This document shows positions 1-6,454 of a stretch of DNA of 7,613 nucleotides, one piece after another (position 1 is the first letter of the stretch; the number at the start of each line of letters is the position of its first letter). Origin of the DNA: Chloroflexota bacterium. GTDB taxonomy: Bacteria; Chloroflexota; Anaerolineae; Anaerolineales; UBA4823. A program made the translations under genes and the position numbers. The notes under the pieces are model-generated. The model did no database searches. It was not told the origin of the DNA and saw nothing but the letters and a program-made list of their open reading frames with translations. The stretch spans positions 1-7,613 of the forward strand of contig JAAZNS010000223.1 of NCBI GenBank assembly GCA_012798185.1, given 5' to 3'.

Positions 1-317
1 CCCCATTTTTCCTCCAATTCCCGTAAGTGCCTTGGCGATAATTCTTCGTCGAATAGAATTACTTCTGCTTGTAGCTCGTTGATTAGAGATTGAATTTCTT
101 CTACTTTACCAGATCCAATAAAAGTATTTGGATTAGGTCGGTCCATTTTTTGAATTTCTTGACCAACCACCTCCAAACCTGCTGTCTCGGCTAATAATGT
201 CAATTCCTTTAATGAATCTTCTGCAGAAAGTAATTGTTGTTTTCCATGAATCTCTATTCCGACAAGAAATGCTCTCTCTTTTGGTTTTGTTGTAGGTTCG
301 GGGGATTTTTTCGCCAT
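1..317 (-). CDS. hflX: GTPase HflX, N-terminal part (cut by left edge)
   Basis: The frame runs from an ATG at 315-317 down to the left edge and gives 105 codons without a stop. The translation has the N-terminal nucleotide-binding domain of HflX: a charged, Pro/Lys-rich start (MAKKSPEPTTKPK), then FLVGIEI, the hallmark NPNTFIGSGKVEEI at residues 62-75 (family: TYIGSGKxEEI) and ILFDEELSPRHLRELE at 87-102. In the family this domain precedes a coiled region and a G domain with Walker A motif; both lie outside the window. HflX binds the 50S/70S ribosome and splits stalled or hibernating ribosomes under stress. The start is supported by AGGAG at 322-326, four bases upstream. It is the third gene of a minus-strand block after trmFO and the M28 enzyme, with a 29-nt gap. 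Identification is firm; the intactness of the rest cannot be judged. Confidence 0.93.
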   Translation of the reverse strand, partial: MAKKSPEPTTKPKERAFLVGIEIHGKQQLLSAEDSLKELTLLAETAGLEVVGQEIQKMDRPNPNTFIGSGKVEEIQSLINELQAEVILFDEELSPRHLRELEEKW

Positions 318-346
318 AAAACTCCTGTTGAAATATTATCTGCATG

Positions 347-1276
347 TTATGGAGTAATTAACCACGTTAGTATTGTATTTCCAACTATCGCAAGGCTTTG
401 TGCAGATACTTTATCGGAAGTGTCTGATATTGTATGCCAATAAGGGTAATCAAAGTCGATAATATCAACTGCAGGGATACCTCTTTGTATAAACGGGATA
501 TGATCGTCGATGATATTATATTTGACTTCTGATATGAAATATTTTTCATATCCAAGTTGAGCAGCAATGCGCCATATCTCATCTCTATACTTTTTATCAG
601 AATTTACTTCCTGATAAATATTTAAATCAGCATCACCTACCATATCCAAAATAACAACTAAATCTGGTTTCTCGTTTAGGTTATCCGCAAAACTTTGTGA
701 GCCCATGATCCAAGACCAACCTGGAATGTTCCCATTATCTTCAGCATCAAAAAAAACTAACCATATCTGTTTTGCCCAAGACTGCTCTAGAATATTTCGA
801 TCGATTATTCGAGATAACTCTAAAAGAATAGCTACACCTGATGCGCCGTCATTCGCGCCAGGAACCGGTAATATTTGGTTTGCTTCTAGCTTATCACGGT
901 CAGCAAATATTCTAGAATCATAATGAGCTCCAATAATAATCCAGGGTCTTCCCTTTCCCTGTGATCCTATAATATTACTTATTTTGATATCTGCTACATT
1001 ATCGGTAAATATTTTAGGTTTCCAATTATTTTGGTCTAGAGTTTTAATAATCCAATTTGTTGTTTGATCATGTGATGTGCTTCCAGGAATTCTAGGTCCG
1101 AGGCTTATTTGATATTCAACATCTTTATATGCCTTTTCCCCGTTGAAATATATATTTTTGCTAAAGTTATTTTGATTTGAGTTAATTTCTATTAAAATAA
1201 TGAGTAAAAGAAAAAACAATATCATTATTATGATAAATATTATAAAAATTATTTTTGTGATAGTGGCTATGCGCAT
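347..1276 (-). CDS. Membrane-anchored M28 zinc enzyme, glutaminyl-peptide cyclotransferase-like
   Basis: This 309-aa protein has a very hydrophobic N-terminal segment (about residues 9-29) after MRIATITK and no clear cleavage site, so it is probably a signal anchor with the catalytic domain outside the cytoplasm. The M28 motifs are complete: GAHYDS (H118, D120), PGANDGASG (D143, metal ligand), FFDAED (E179 catalytic, D180 ligand), LDMVGDADL (D211) and YWHT (H281, ligand). Several features favour animal-type glutaminyl cyclase over aminopeptidase: the GSQSFA segment at 192-197, DDHIPFIQRGIPA at 257-269 and the Trp-His pair W280-H281, which match human QC. Known QCs convert N-terminal Gln to pyroglutamate using a single zinc. 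The second acid of the usual Glu-Glu pair is Asp, which I recall from other bacterial members. GGGGA at 1282-1286, inside the end of trmFO, can serve as ribosome binding site; the gap to trmFO is 1 nt. An aminopeptidase role remains possible. Confidence 0.85.
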   Translation of the reverse strand: MRIATITKIIFIIFIIIMILFFLLLIILIEINSNQNNFSKNIYFNGEKAYKDVEYQISLGPRIPGSTSHDQTTNWIIKTLDQNNWKPKIFTDNVADIKISNIIGSQGKGRPWIIIGAHYDSRIFADRDKLEANQILPVPGANDGASGVAILLELSRIIDRNILEQSWAKQIWLVFFDAEDNGNIPGWSWIMGSQSFADNLNEKPDLVVILDMVGDADLNIYQEVNSDKKYRDEIWRIAAQLGYEKYFISEVKYNIIDDHIPFIQRGIPAVDIIDFDYPYWHTISDTSDKVSAQSLAIVGNTILTWLITP

Positions 1277-1277
1277 T

Positions 1278-2627
1278 TTAATCCCCGATTATTTTCATTA
1301 CTTTCTCTATCTCGTTTTTCGATCGTTCAAAATGCATTAATCCACGTTGTTTTCTCCCGGGAATTTTTTGATCTCCTAAGGGAGGTAATAATCCAAGATT
1401 CGCTTTCATGGGTTGAAAAGCTTCCCTATTTGATATGGTTATATATCGGCATAATGCACCAAGCATGGTTGTCTCAGGCATTTGCATTGGTTTTTGCCTT
1501 TTTATCTGTCTAGACATATTCACGCCTGCCAATAATCCAGTGGCAATATTCCCCATATATCCCTCCACCCCAATAATCTGCCCGGCAAAGTAAAGGTTCT
1601 CTCTCGATTTAAATTGTAATGTCGATAATAAATGCTTTGGAGAATATATATAAGTATTGCGATGCATTTGCCCGAATCGAATGAATTCCACATTCTCTAA
1701 TCCAGGTATCATCCGAATTACCTTTTTCTGTTCGTTTATTCTTAAATTGGTTTGGAATCCCACAATGTTATACACTGTGCCACATAGATTATCCTGGCGT
1801 AATTGCACAACTGCATATGGTTTCTTTTTGGTATGAGGGTCGATTAATCCAATTGGTCTCATCGGACCATAAGCCAATGCTTTCTCGCTACGCATGGCTA
1901 TTATTTCAATGGGCAGACATCCTTCAAAATACTTCCCTTCTCCTGCTTTGACGCCATATTCAATATCTTCCTCGAAATCTTTCATTTCAACTCTTTCCGC
2001 ATCAGTTAAAGCATGAACGAAACGATGATATTCAGCTTCGTTTAACGGACAATTAATATAATCGCTATTCTCATCCTGGTTATGACGTCTTGAGCCTCGA
2101 AAAGCGATATCCATATTTATCGATTCGTAATATACCGATGGCGAAATCGCATCATAAAAAAACAAGTGGTTTTCTCCAATAAGCTGCATAATTTCATCTG
2201 AAAAACGTTTTGAGGTTAGTGGACCAGTTGCGATGATAACATTCCCATCTGGAACTTCTGCAATTTCTTCTCTAATAATTTTAATATTTGTGTGATTTTC
2301 AATATTTTCTGTTACCATTTTGCTGAATGCTTCTCTATCAACAGCCAATGCATCTCCAGCCGGGACTGAGGTTTTTTCAGCACAGGCTAATAATAGACTA
2401 TTCATCATCCGCAATTCATTCATTAAAATCCCAGATGCTCTATCAGGCAATTTTGAGCCCAACGAATTAGAACAAATGATTTCTGCCAGATAGCTTGTAC
2501 GGTGTGCTTGGGTTATGGTATGGGGTCTCATCTCATATAGCGTTACCGATATACCCCTTTGAGCTGCCTGCCAAGCTGCTTCACTCCCCGCCAATCCACC
2601 TCCAATAACTATTAGTGATTCACTCAT
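1278..2627 (-). CDS. trmFO: TrmFO, folate/FAD-dependent tRNA (uracil-54-C5)-methyltransferase
   Basis: The 449-aa product is full length for TrmFO, which makes ribothymidine at position 54 of the tRNA T-loop with 5,10-methylene-tetrahydrofolate as carbon donor and FADH2 as reductant. The N-terminus has the FAD dinucleotide-binding motif VIGGGLAGSEAA (7-18) followed by YEMRP (31-35). The two catalytic-type cysteines of the family are recognisable: C52 in EIICSNSLGS and C237 in YFEGCLPIE (Cys53 and Cys226 in the Bacillus enzyme, from memory). Other family blocks are LAYGPMRPIGL (251-261), VYNIVGFQTNL (285-295) and the second FAD segment YFAGQIIGVEGYMGN with ATGLLAG behind it (346-368). The start has no Shine-Dalgarno at normal distance; GAGGA lies 19 nt upstream and no alternative in-frame start exists before a stop at 2649-2651. 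It is the first gene of the minus block and is tightly coupled to the M28 gene. Confidence 0.96.
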   Translation of the reverse strand: MSESLIVIGGGLAGSEAAWQAAQRGISVTLYEMRPHTITQAHRTSYLAEIICSNSLGSKLPDRASGILMNELRMMNSLLLACAEKTSVPAGDALAVDREAFSKMVTENIENHTNIKIIREEIAEVPDGNVIIATGPLTSKRFSDEIMQLIGENHLFFYDAISPSVYYESINMDIAFRGSRRHNQDENSDYINCPLNEAEYHRFVHALTDAERVEMKDFEEDIEYGVKAGEGKYFEGCLPIEIIAMRSEKALAYGPMRPIGLIDPHTKKKPYAVVQLRQDNLCGTVYNIVGFQTNLRINEQKKVIRMIPGLENVEFIRFGQMHRNTYIYSPKHLLSTLQFKSRENLYFAGQIIGVEGYMGNIATGLLAGVNMSRQIKRQKPMQMPETTMLGALCRYITISNREAFQPMKANLGLLPPLGDQKIPGRKQRGLMHFERSKNEIEKVMKIIGD

Positions 2628-2661
2628 ATTTATATATACGATTATTCCTCATAATGATTGT

Positions 2662-2692
2662 ATCTTAAAAATACGATTAGTATTTTAGTCAA
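2662..2692 (-). promoter_or_regulatory. Candidate promoter for the trmFO block
   Basis: On the minus strand TTGACT (2687-2692) is followed after 17 nt by TTTAAG (2664-2669), or after 19 nt by TAAGAT (2662-2667), giving a sigma-70-like promoter about 35-40 bp upstream of the trmFO start. The -35 box is good and the -10 box is mediocre. In such AT-rich DNA chance matches are common, so this is only a candidate. Confidence 0.35.
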
Positions 2693-2728
2693 TTAATTTT
2701 TTACATTTACGTACAAATTCGAGAATAA

Positions 2729-2737
2729 TGGTATGAT
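2729..2737 (+). promoter_or_regulatory. Candidate extended -10 promoter for the hyp operon
   Basis: TGG-TATGAT (TG at 2729-2730, -10 hexamer 2732-2737) fits an extended -10 element with one mismatch to TATAAT. No good -35 box stands at 17 bp, which extended -10 promoters can tolerate. It would start transcription near 2744 and leave a leader of about 64 nt before hypA. An alternative -10 is TATTTA at 2781-2786, closer to the gene. Confidence 0.4.
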
Positions 2738-2741
2738 TTCA

Positions 2742-2763
2742 GGGTGACTTATTTCACTTACCC
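2742..2763. promoter_or_regulatory. Palindrome GTGA-N6-TCAC, possible Crp/Fnr-family operator
   Basis: GTGA (2744-2747) and TCAC (2754-2757) form a perfect inverted repeat with a 6-bp spacer, the geometry of the Crp consensus TGTGA-N6-TCACA; 8 of 10 core bases fit. An overlapping second symmetry, GGGTGA with TTACCC (2742-2747 and 2758-2763, one G-T pair), could form a hairpin. The site lies in the divergent region between trmFO and hypA. It sits at the predicted start of the 2729-2737 promoter, where binding would repress. It is centred about 42 bp upstream of the start expected from TATTTA at 2781-2786, where binding would activate as at class II promoters. Regulation by a Crp/Fnr-type protein is inference only. 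Confidence 0.35.
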
Positions 2764-2773
2764 GCCTTAGAAT

Positions 2774-2809
2774 TATCGATTATTTATTGATATATTGGTA
2801 AACATCAAT
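2774..2809 (+). repeat. Overlapping AT-rich inverted repeats before hypA
   Basis: TATCGAT (2774-2780) and ATTGATA (2786-2792) are inverted copies with one mismatch around a 5-bp spacer. The same ATTGAT (2786-2791) also pairs perfectly with ATCAAT (2804-2809), which includes the first two bases of the hypA start codon, across a 12-nt loop. A weak mRNA hairpin over the start codon is thus possible. In AT-rich DNA such repeats also arise by chance. Confidence 0.25.
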
Positions 2810-3152
2810 GCATGAATTATCAGTCACGGAAAACATTTTAAAAATTGCCTTGCGCCATGCAAATGAAAATAACGCAAAAATTATCAATGATATATATCTG
2901 GTAATTGGAGATTTATCATCCATTGTGGATGACGCAGTCGAATTTTATTGGAATATTGTCGCAGAAAATACAATTGCCAAGGATGCACGCCTTCATTTCA
3001 AAAGAATACAAGCAATACTTCAATGTCAAGAATGTTTAGCCGAATATCAATTATCACAAAAAGAATTATCTTGTCCTAAATGTGGCAGTGATCAAGTTCG
3101 AATAGTATCTGGAGATGAATTTTATCTCGAAGCAATTGAAATTGACCGCTAA
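2808..3152 (+). CDS. hypA: HypA, nickel metallochaperone for [NiFe]-hydrogenase
   Basis: The 114-aa protein is of normal HypA/HybF length. It begins MHELSVTENI; the Met-His-Glu start supplies the nickel site (amino terminus, His2, and neighbours), which fixes the start codon at 2808. The structural zinc site is complete: C73-x2-C76 and C89-x2-C92 on the zinc-ribbon arm. The C-terminal VSGDEFYLEAIEID is the usual strand closing the nickel domain. HypA works with HypB in the cytoplasm to insert nickel into the hydrogenase large subunit after the Fe(CN)2CO group is in place; in some species it also feeds urease. It opens the plus-strand operon. No Shine-Dalgarno sequence is visible; the bases just before the start read TTGGTAAACATCA. 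HypB follows after 33 nt. Confidence 0.97.
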   Translation: MHELSVTENILKIALRHANENNAKIINDIYLVIGDLSSIVDDAVEFYWNIVAENTIAKDARLHFKRIQAILQCQECLAEYQLSQKELSCPKCGSDQVRIVSGDEFYLEAIEIDR

Positions 3153-3171
3153 CAATACATTTTATTATAAA

Positions 3172-3185
3172 AAAAAGGAAAGCCT
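3172..3185 (+). promoter_or_regulatory. Ribosome binding site of hypB
   Basis: A poly-A run ends in AGGAAAG (3176-3182), placed normally before the ATG at 3186. It fixes this start and is one of only two clear Shine-Dalgarno sequences among the hyp genes here. Confidence 0.7.
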
Positions 3186-3857
3186 ATGCATAACCGCATC
3201 ACTATTGTTGAAAATATATTAAGCGCCAATGATAGAATAGCCGCTGAAAATAATAGCTTGCTCGATAAAGAAAAAGTTTTTTCTTTGAATATAATGGCAT
3301 CGCCAGGAGCCGGAAAAACTTCGTTAATCGAACATACCATTAAACTCCTTTCTCCTGAATTTCGAATCGCAGTCATCGATGGAGATATCGCTACAAGCTT
3401 CGATGCTGACCGCGCTGCTGCCGCGGGAGCAAGTGCCGTTCAAATAAACACAGGCGGAGATTGCCACCTTGACGCCGTAATGATTCAAAACGCATTGCAA
3501 AACATTGATTTAAAAGATACCGATCTTTTAATCGTTGAAAATGTTGGCAACCTGATTTGTCCAGCCAGTTTTCAATTAGGCACTCATAAAAATATCTTGA
3601 TTGCATCAATCCCCGAAGGAGATGATAAACCTTATAAATATCCTTCAATGTATCGAGGTATTCAAGCCCTTGTGTTGAATAAAATGGACCTCCTGCCTTA
3701 TATAACATTTGATTTAGCCCGATTTTACAAAGGTGTGGAAATTTTAAACCCTGGCATAATTACATTTCCAACCTCCTGCCACACCAAAGAAGGTTTGGAG
3801 CCCTGGATAGAATGGATTAGACAACAATTAATAAAACATTATGGTAGTAAATGCTAA
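3186..3857 (+). CDS. hypB: HypB, GTPase for nickel insertion into hydrogenase
   Basis: This 223-aa SIMIBI-class GTPase has the P-loop ASPGAGKTS (38-46), the switch region IDGDIATSFDADR (64-76), the G3-like block VENVGNLICPASF (117-129) and the guanine-specificity motif NKMD (165-168). The metal site at the dimer interface is present as C93-H94 in GGDCHLDA and C125 in NLICPA. The protein starts almost at the conserved core: it has neither the CxxCGC high-affinity nickel motif nor the His-rich stretch found in some HypB proteins, so it should act in GTP-dependent transfer and not in nickel storage. HypB receives nickel with HypA and drives its insertion into the large subunit. Its last 17 nt overlap the start of hypF, which suggests translational coupling. 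Confidence 0.97.
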   Translation: MHNRITIVENILSANDRIAAENNSLLDKEKVFSLNIMASPGAGKTSLIEHTIKLLSPEFRIAVIDGDIATSFDADRAAAAGASAVQINTGGDCHLDAVMIQNALQNIDLKDTDLLIVENVGNLICPASFQLGTHKNILIASIPEGDDKPYKYPSMYRGIQALVLNKMDLLPYITFDLARFYKGVEILNPGIITFPTSCHTKEGLEPWIEWIRQQLIKHYGSKC

Positions 3858-6180
3858 TTTATTAATTACCGGTATAGTTCAAGGGGTTGGATTTCGACCC
3901 TTTATTTATGGTTTAGCGAAAAAACTATCACTTCGAGGATGGGTACGAAATACTTCGGGTGGTGTTGAAATCGAAGTCGAAGGTGAAGAAAACTCTATTG
4001 ATAAGTTTTATCATGCCATAATCAAAGAAGCTCCTCCACTTGCAGTGATCGATCAAATAACAATGGATTTTATTCCAGTCAAAGGTTACACTGAGTTTCA
4101 AATCTTCCATTCAGCTTCTTTGCCCCAAGCCTTTCAGCCCATTTCCCCTGATATTAGCATTTGCCCGGATTGTCTCTCTGAGTTATTTAATCCATTAGAT
4201 CGAAGGTATTTATATCCATTTATAAACTGTACGAACTGCGGACCGCGATTTACGATTATTAATGATATTCCATACGATCGATGCAATACAACGATGTCGG
4301 ACTTTGAGATGTGCCCGGATTGTAAAGCTGAATATAACGATCCCGTTAATCGTCGCTTTCATGCTCAACCGATAGCTTGTCCGATATGCGGTCCACATAT
4401 TTGGCTGGAGAATAGCAGCCACACTATCTTATGCTCCAAAAATGATGTGATTATTGAAACGCAAAAACTATTACTTCAAGGAAAAATAATTGCCATTAAA
4501 GGGCTTGGAGGCTTTCATATTGCTTGTGATGCAACAAATACTGATGCTGTTGAGCTATTACGTAAACGTAAGCTTCGTATTGATAAACCATTTGCATTAA
4601 TGATGCCGGATATCGATACAGTTAAAAAACATTGTCATGTTTCTGTTGAAGAATCAGCATTACTCGAATCAAGAGAAAGGCCTATAGTTATCCTTGAAAG
4701 ATTAAATTCATCAAACATCGCTAAACAAATTGCTCCAAACCAGAACACAATTGGTGTTATGCTTCCTTATACACCACTACATTACTTACTATTATCAAAT
4801 TCATTAGGAAATAAATCTCCAATTGCGGATGTATTAGTAATGACTAGCGGTAATGTAAGCGAAGAGCCAATTGCATTTGATAACGATCAGGCTCGTTCCC
4901 AATTAAGTGGTCTTGTCGATTATTTTATTCTTCATAATCGACCAATTCAAATACGCTGCGACGATTCAGTCCTTCGATATTTGCCAGAAAATAAATCTAA
5001 CTTGATCATCCGCCGTTCACGAGGTTACACACCTTATCCAATTAACCTTCCCTGGAAATTACCCCAGATTCTTGCTACCGGTGCTGAATTAAAAAATACA
5101 TTTTGTTTTACTCGTGATTATTATGCTTTTACCAGCCATCATATTGGAGATTTAGAAAATTATGAAACACTCATTTCTTTTGAAGAAGGTATTAAAAGCT
5201 TCGAAAAATTATTCAAAATACAACCCGAATTAATTGCACATGATCTTCATCCGAATTATCTTTCGACGCAATATGCCATAGATAGATCTTCTCATGAAAA
5301 TATAAAAATTATTGGGATACAGCATCATCATGCTCATATAGCTTCTTGCATGAGCGAAAACCATATTCCTTCTAATTTCTATGTCATTGGTCTATCATTT
5401 GATGGAACAGGATATGGAACAGATGGTTCGATTTGGGGAGGAGAAATATTTTTATCGGATTATAAGCAATTTAATAGGTTGTTTCATCTAAAATATTATC
5501 GCTTACCGGGTGGGGAAATGGCTATACGCAATCCCGCAAGAGCCGCAATAGCTTATTTGCTTCAATCGAATATCGATTTAGATTCCCGTCTCTCTCCCCT
5601 CAAATCAATTCCCTCCGATCAATTATCAGTGATTCGCTCACAATTAACTCATCAAATCAATTCTCCTTACACTTCCAGTATGGGCAGACTTTTTGATGTT
5701 GTGGCTTCACTCGCGGGTTTGAGACATTCAATAAATTACGAGGCGCAGGCAGCTATTGAGTTGGAAGCAATCATTGATCATGCTGAGAAATCTGCATATG
5801 AATTCGTTATATGCCAATCCGATTTAAATAATTCAATCATCGATCAATCCAGTCAAATGGTTATCGATCCTTCACCAGTTTTAGCTGAAATTGTTAGAGA
5901 TTATTTATCAGGCTGCCCCCCTTCAATTATCTCAGCCAAATTTCATAATGGTTTGGTTAATATGATAATTAAATTATGTTGCGAAATACGGAAGCAGTAT
6001 TCGATTTCAGATGTAGTATTGAGTGGTGGGGTTTGGCAAAACCAGACACTGTTAACCAACACAATAATTAATTTGCGTAAACACCAATTTAATCCAATTA
6101 TTCACAATACTCTTCCGCCTAATGATGGCGGTTTATCTTTAGGTCAAGCGATTATTGCATACCATCAATTGTTTTCATAA
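3841..6180 (+). CDS. hypF: HypF, carbamoyltransferase for hydrogenase cyanide ligands
   Basis: The 779-aa product has the full HypF domain series. The acylphosphatase domain (about 1-92) carries VQGVGFRP with catalytic R19 and N37 in GWVRNTSGG. Two zinc fingers of CX2C-X18-CX2C type use C108/C111/C130/C133 and C158/C161/C180/C183. The YrdC-like domain (about 200-395) has KGLGGFHIACDA (220-231), KPFALMMP (249-256), TSGNVSEEPI (335-344) and RRSRGYTPYP (391-400). The Kae1-like domain (about 405-779) has the metal-binding HHHAH (495-499), SFDGTGYGTDG (519-529) and LSGGVWQN (727-734). HypF hydrolyses carbamoyl phosphate, forms carbamoyl-adenylate and passes the carbamoyl group to the C-terminal Cys of HypE, the precursor of CN. 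The ATG lies inside the end of hypB and has no Shine-Dalgarno sequence, so reinitiation from hypB is likely. No domain or key residue is missing. Confidence 0.97.
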   Translation: MVVNANLLITGIVQGVGFRPFIYGLAKKLSLRGWVRNTSGGVEIEVEGEENSIDKFYHAIIKEAPPLAVIDQITMDFIPVKGYTEFQIFHSASLPQAFQPISPDISICPDCLSELFNPLDRRYLYPFINCTNCGPRFTIINDIPYDRCNTTMSDFEMCPDCKAEYNDPVNRRFHAQPIACPICGPHIWLENSSHTILCSKNDVIIETQKLLLQGKIIAIKGLGGFHIACDATNTDAVELLRKRKLRIDKPFALMMPDIDTVKKHCHVSVEESALLESRERPIVILERLNSSNIAKQIAPNQNTIGVMLPYTPLHYLLLSNSLGNKSPIADVLVMTSGNVSEEPIAFDNDQARSQLSGLVDYFILHNRPIQIRCDDSVLRYLPENKSNLIIRRSRGYTPYPINLPWKLPQILATGAELKNTFCFTRDYYAFTSHHIGDLENYETLISFEEGIKSFEKLFKIQPELIAHDLHPNYLSTQYAIDRSSHENIKIIGIQHHHAHIASCMSENHIPSNFYVIGLSFDGTGYGTDGSIWGGEIFLSDYKQFNRLFHLKYYRLPGGEMAIRNPARAAIAYLLQSNIDLDSRLSPLKSIPSDQLSVIRSQLTHQINSPYTSSMGRLFDVVASLAGLRHSINYEAQAAIELEAIIDHAEKSAYEFVICQSDLNNSIIDQSSQMVIDPSPVLAEIVRDYLSGCPPSIISAKFHNGLVNMIIKLCCEIRKQYSISDVVLSGGVWQNQTLLTNTIINLRKHQFNPIIHNTLPPNDGGLSLGQAIIAYHQLFS

Positions 6181-6190
6181 TGCTGTAAAA

Positions 6191-6200
6191 GGAGTCTATT
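6191..6200 (+). promoter_or_regulatory. Ribosome binding site of hypC
   Basis: AAGGAG ending at 6194 stands six bases before the ATG at 6201. An in-frame stop (TAA, 6186-6188) lies just upstream, so no longer HypC reading is possible. This matters because the resulting start gives an N-terminus without the expected Cys2. Confidence 0.8.
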
Positions 6201-6443
6201 ATGTTTCTTGGAGTACCAGGAAAAATTATTGAAATATATAACAAGGATGATTTATTAATGGGAAAAATTGATTTTGGTGGTGTTTTCAGAGAAGTGTGCT
6301 TATCATATACTCCGGAAGCAAAAATAGGAGATTATGCCCTTATTCATGTAGGTTTTACCCTTAATTTAATCAGTGAAGAAGAAGCCAAAGAGACATTATC
6401 ATTACTCGAACAAATATCTTCTTTAGACAATAAAAAACCTTAG
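6201..6443 (+). CDS. hypC: HypC/HybG-type chaperone with Cys2 replaced by Phe
   Basis: The 80-aa protein has normal HypC length and fold motifs: MFLGVPGKIIEI at the start, GVFREVCLSYTPEAKIGDYALIHVGFTLNLISEEEA (27-62, with the conserved His at 49) and a helical tail. HypC carries Fe(CN)2CO together with HypD and delivers it to the hydrogenase large-subunit precursor. In the family the protein begins Met-Cys, Met is removed, and the exposed Cys2 binds the iron and pairs with HypD and the large subunit. Here codon 2 is TTT (Phe), one base from TGT (Cys). The start is fixed by a strong ribosome binding site and an upstream stop. The only Cys is C33. The frame is otherwise intact. Possible explanations are a real variant, a non-functional copy backed by a paralogue elsewhere, or a base-calling error. 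The family call is firm; function is uncertain. Confidence 0.9.
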   Translation: MFLGVPGKIIEIYNKDDLLMGKIDFGGVFREVCLSYTPEAKIGDYALIHVGFTLNLISEEEAKETLSLLEQISSLDNKKP

Positions 6444-6454
6444 AATCAAATTTT

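Noticed and set aside
133..345. 70-codon open frame on the minus strand across the hflX start
   Set aside because: It overlaps the hflX N-terminus in another frame; the hflX frame has a ribosome binding site and clear family motifs, while this one resembles nothing known.
536..538. Glu-Asp in place of Glu-Glu in the M28 active site (Asp180 shown as located in FFDAED) as a dead enzyme
   Set aside because: Asp can act as the zinc ligand, and I recall the same Glu-Asp pair in other bacterial glutaminyl cyclase-like proteins; all other ligands are intact. The coordinates given are only approximate for this residue, which lies near 735-739.
3153..3185. Poly-A/T-rich stretch between hypA and hypB as a terminator
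   Set aside because: There is no GC-rich stem before it, and the A-run leads into the hypB ribosome binding site.
3186..3215. Missing N-terminal nickel motif in HypB as truncation
   Set aside because: Many HypB proteins naturally lack the CxxCGC or His-rich extension; the start has a good ribosome binding site and the core is complete.
3391..3708. 105-codon antisense open frame inside hypB
   Set aside because: The opposite strand encodes well-conserved HypB; the antisense product has no recognisable features.
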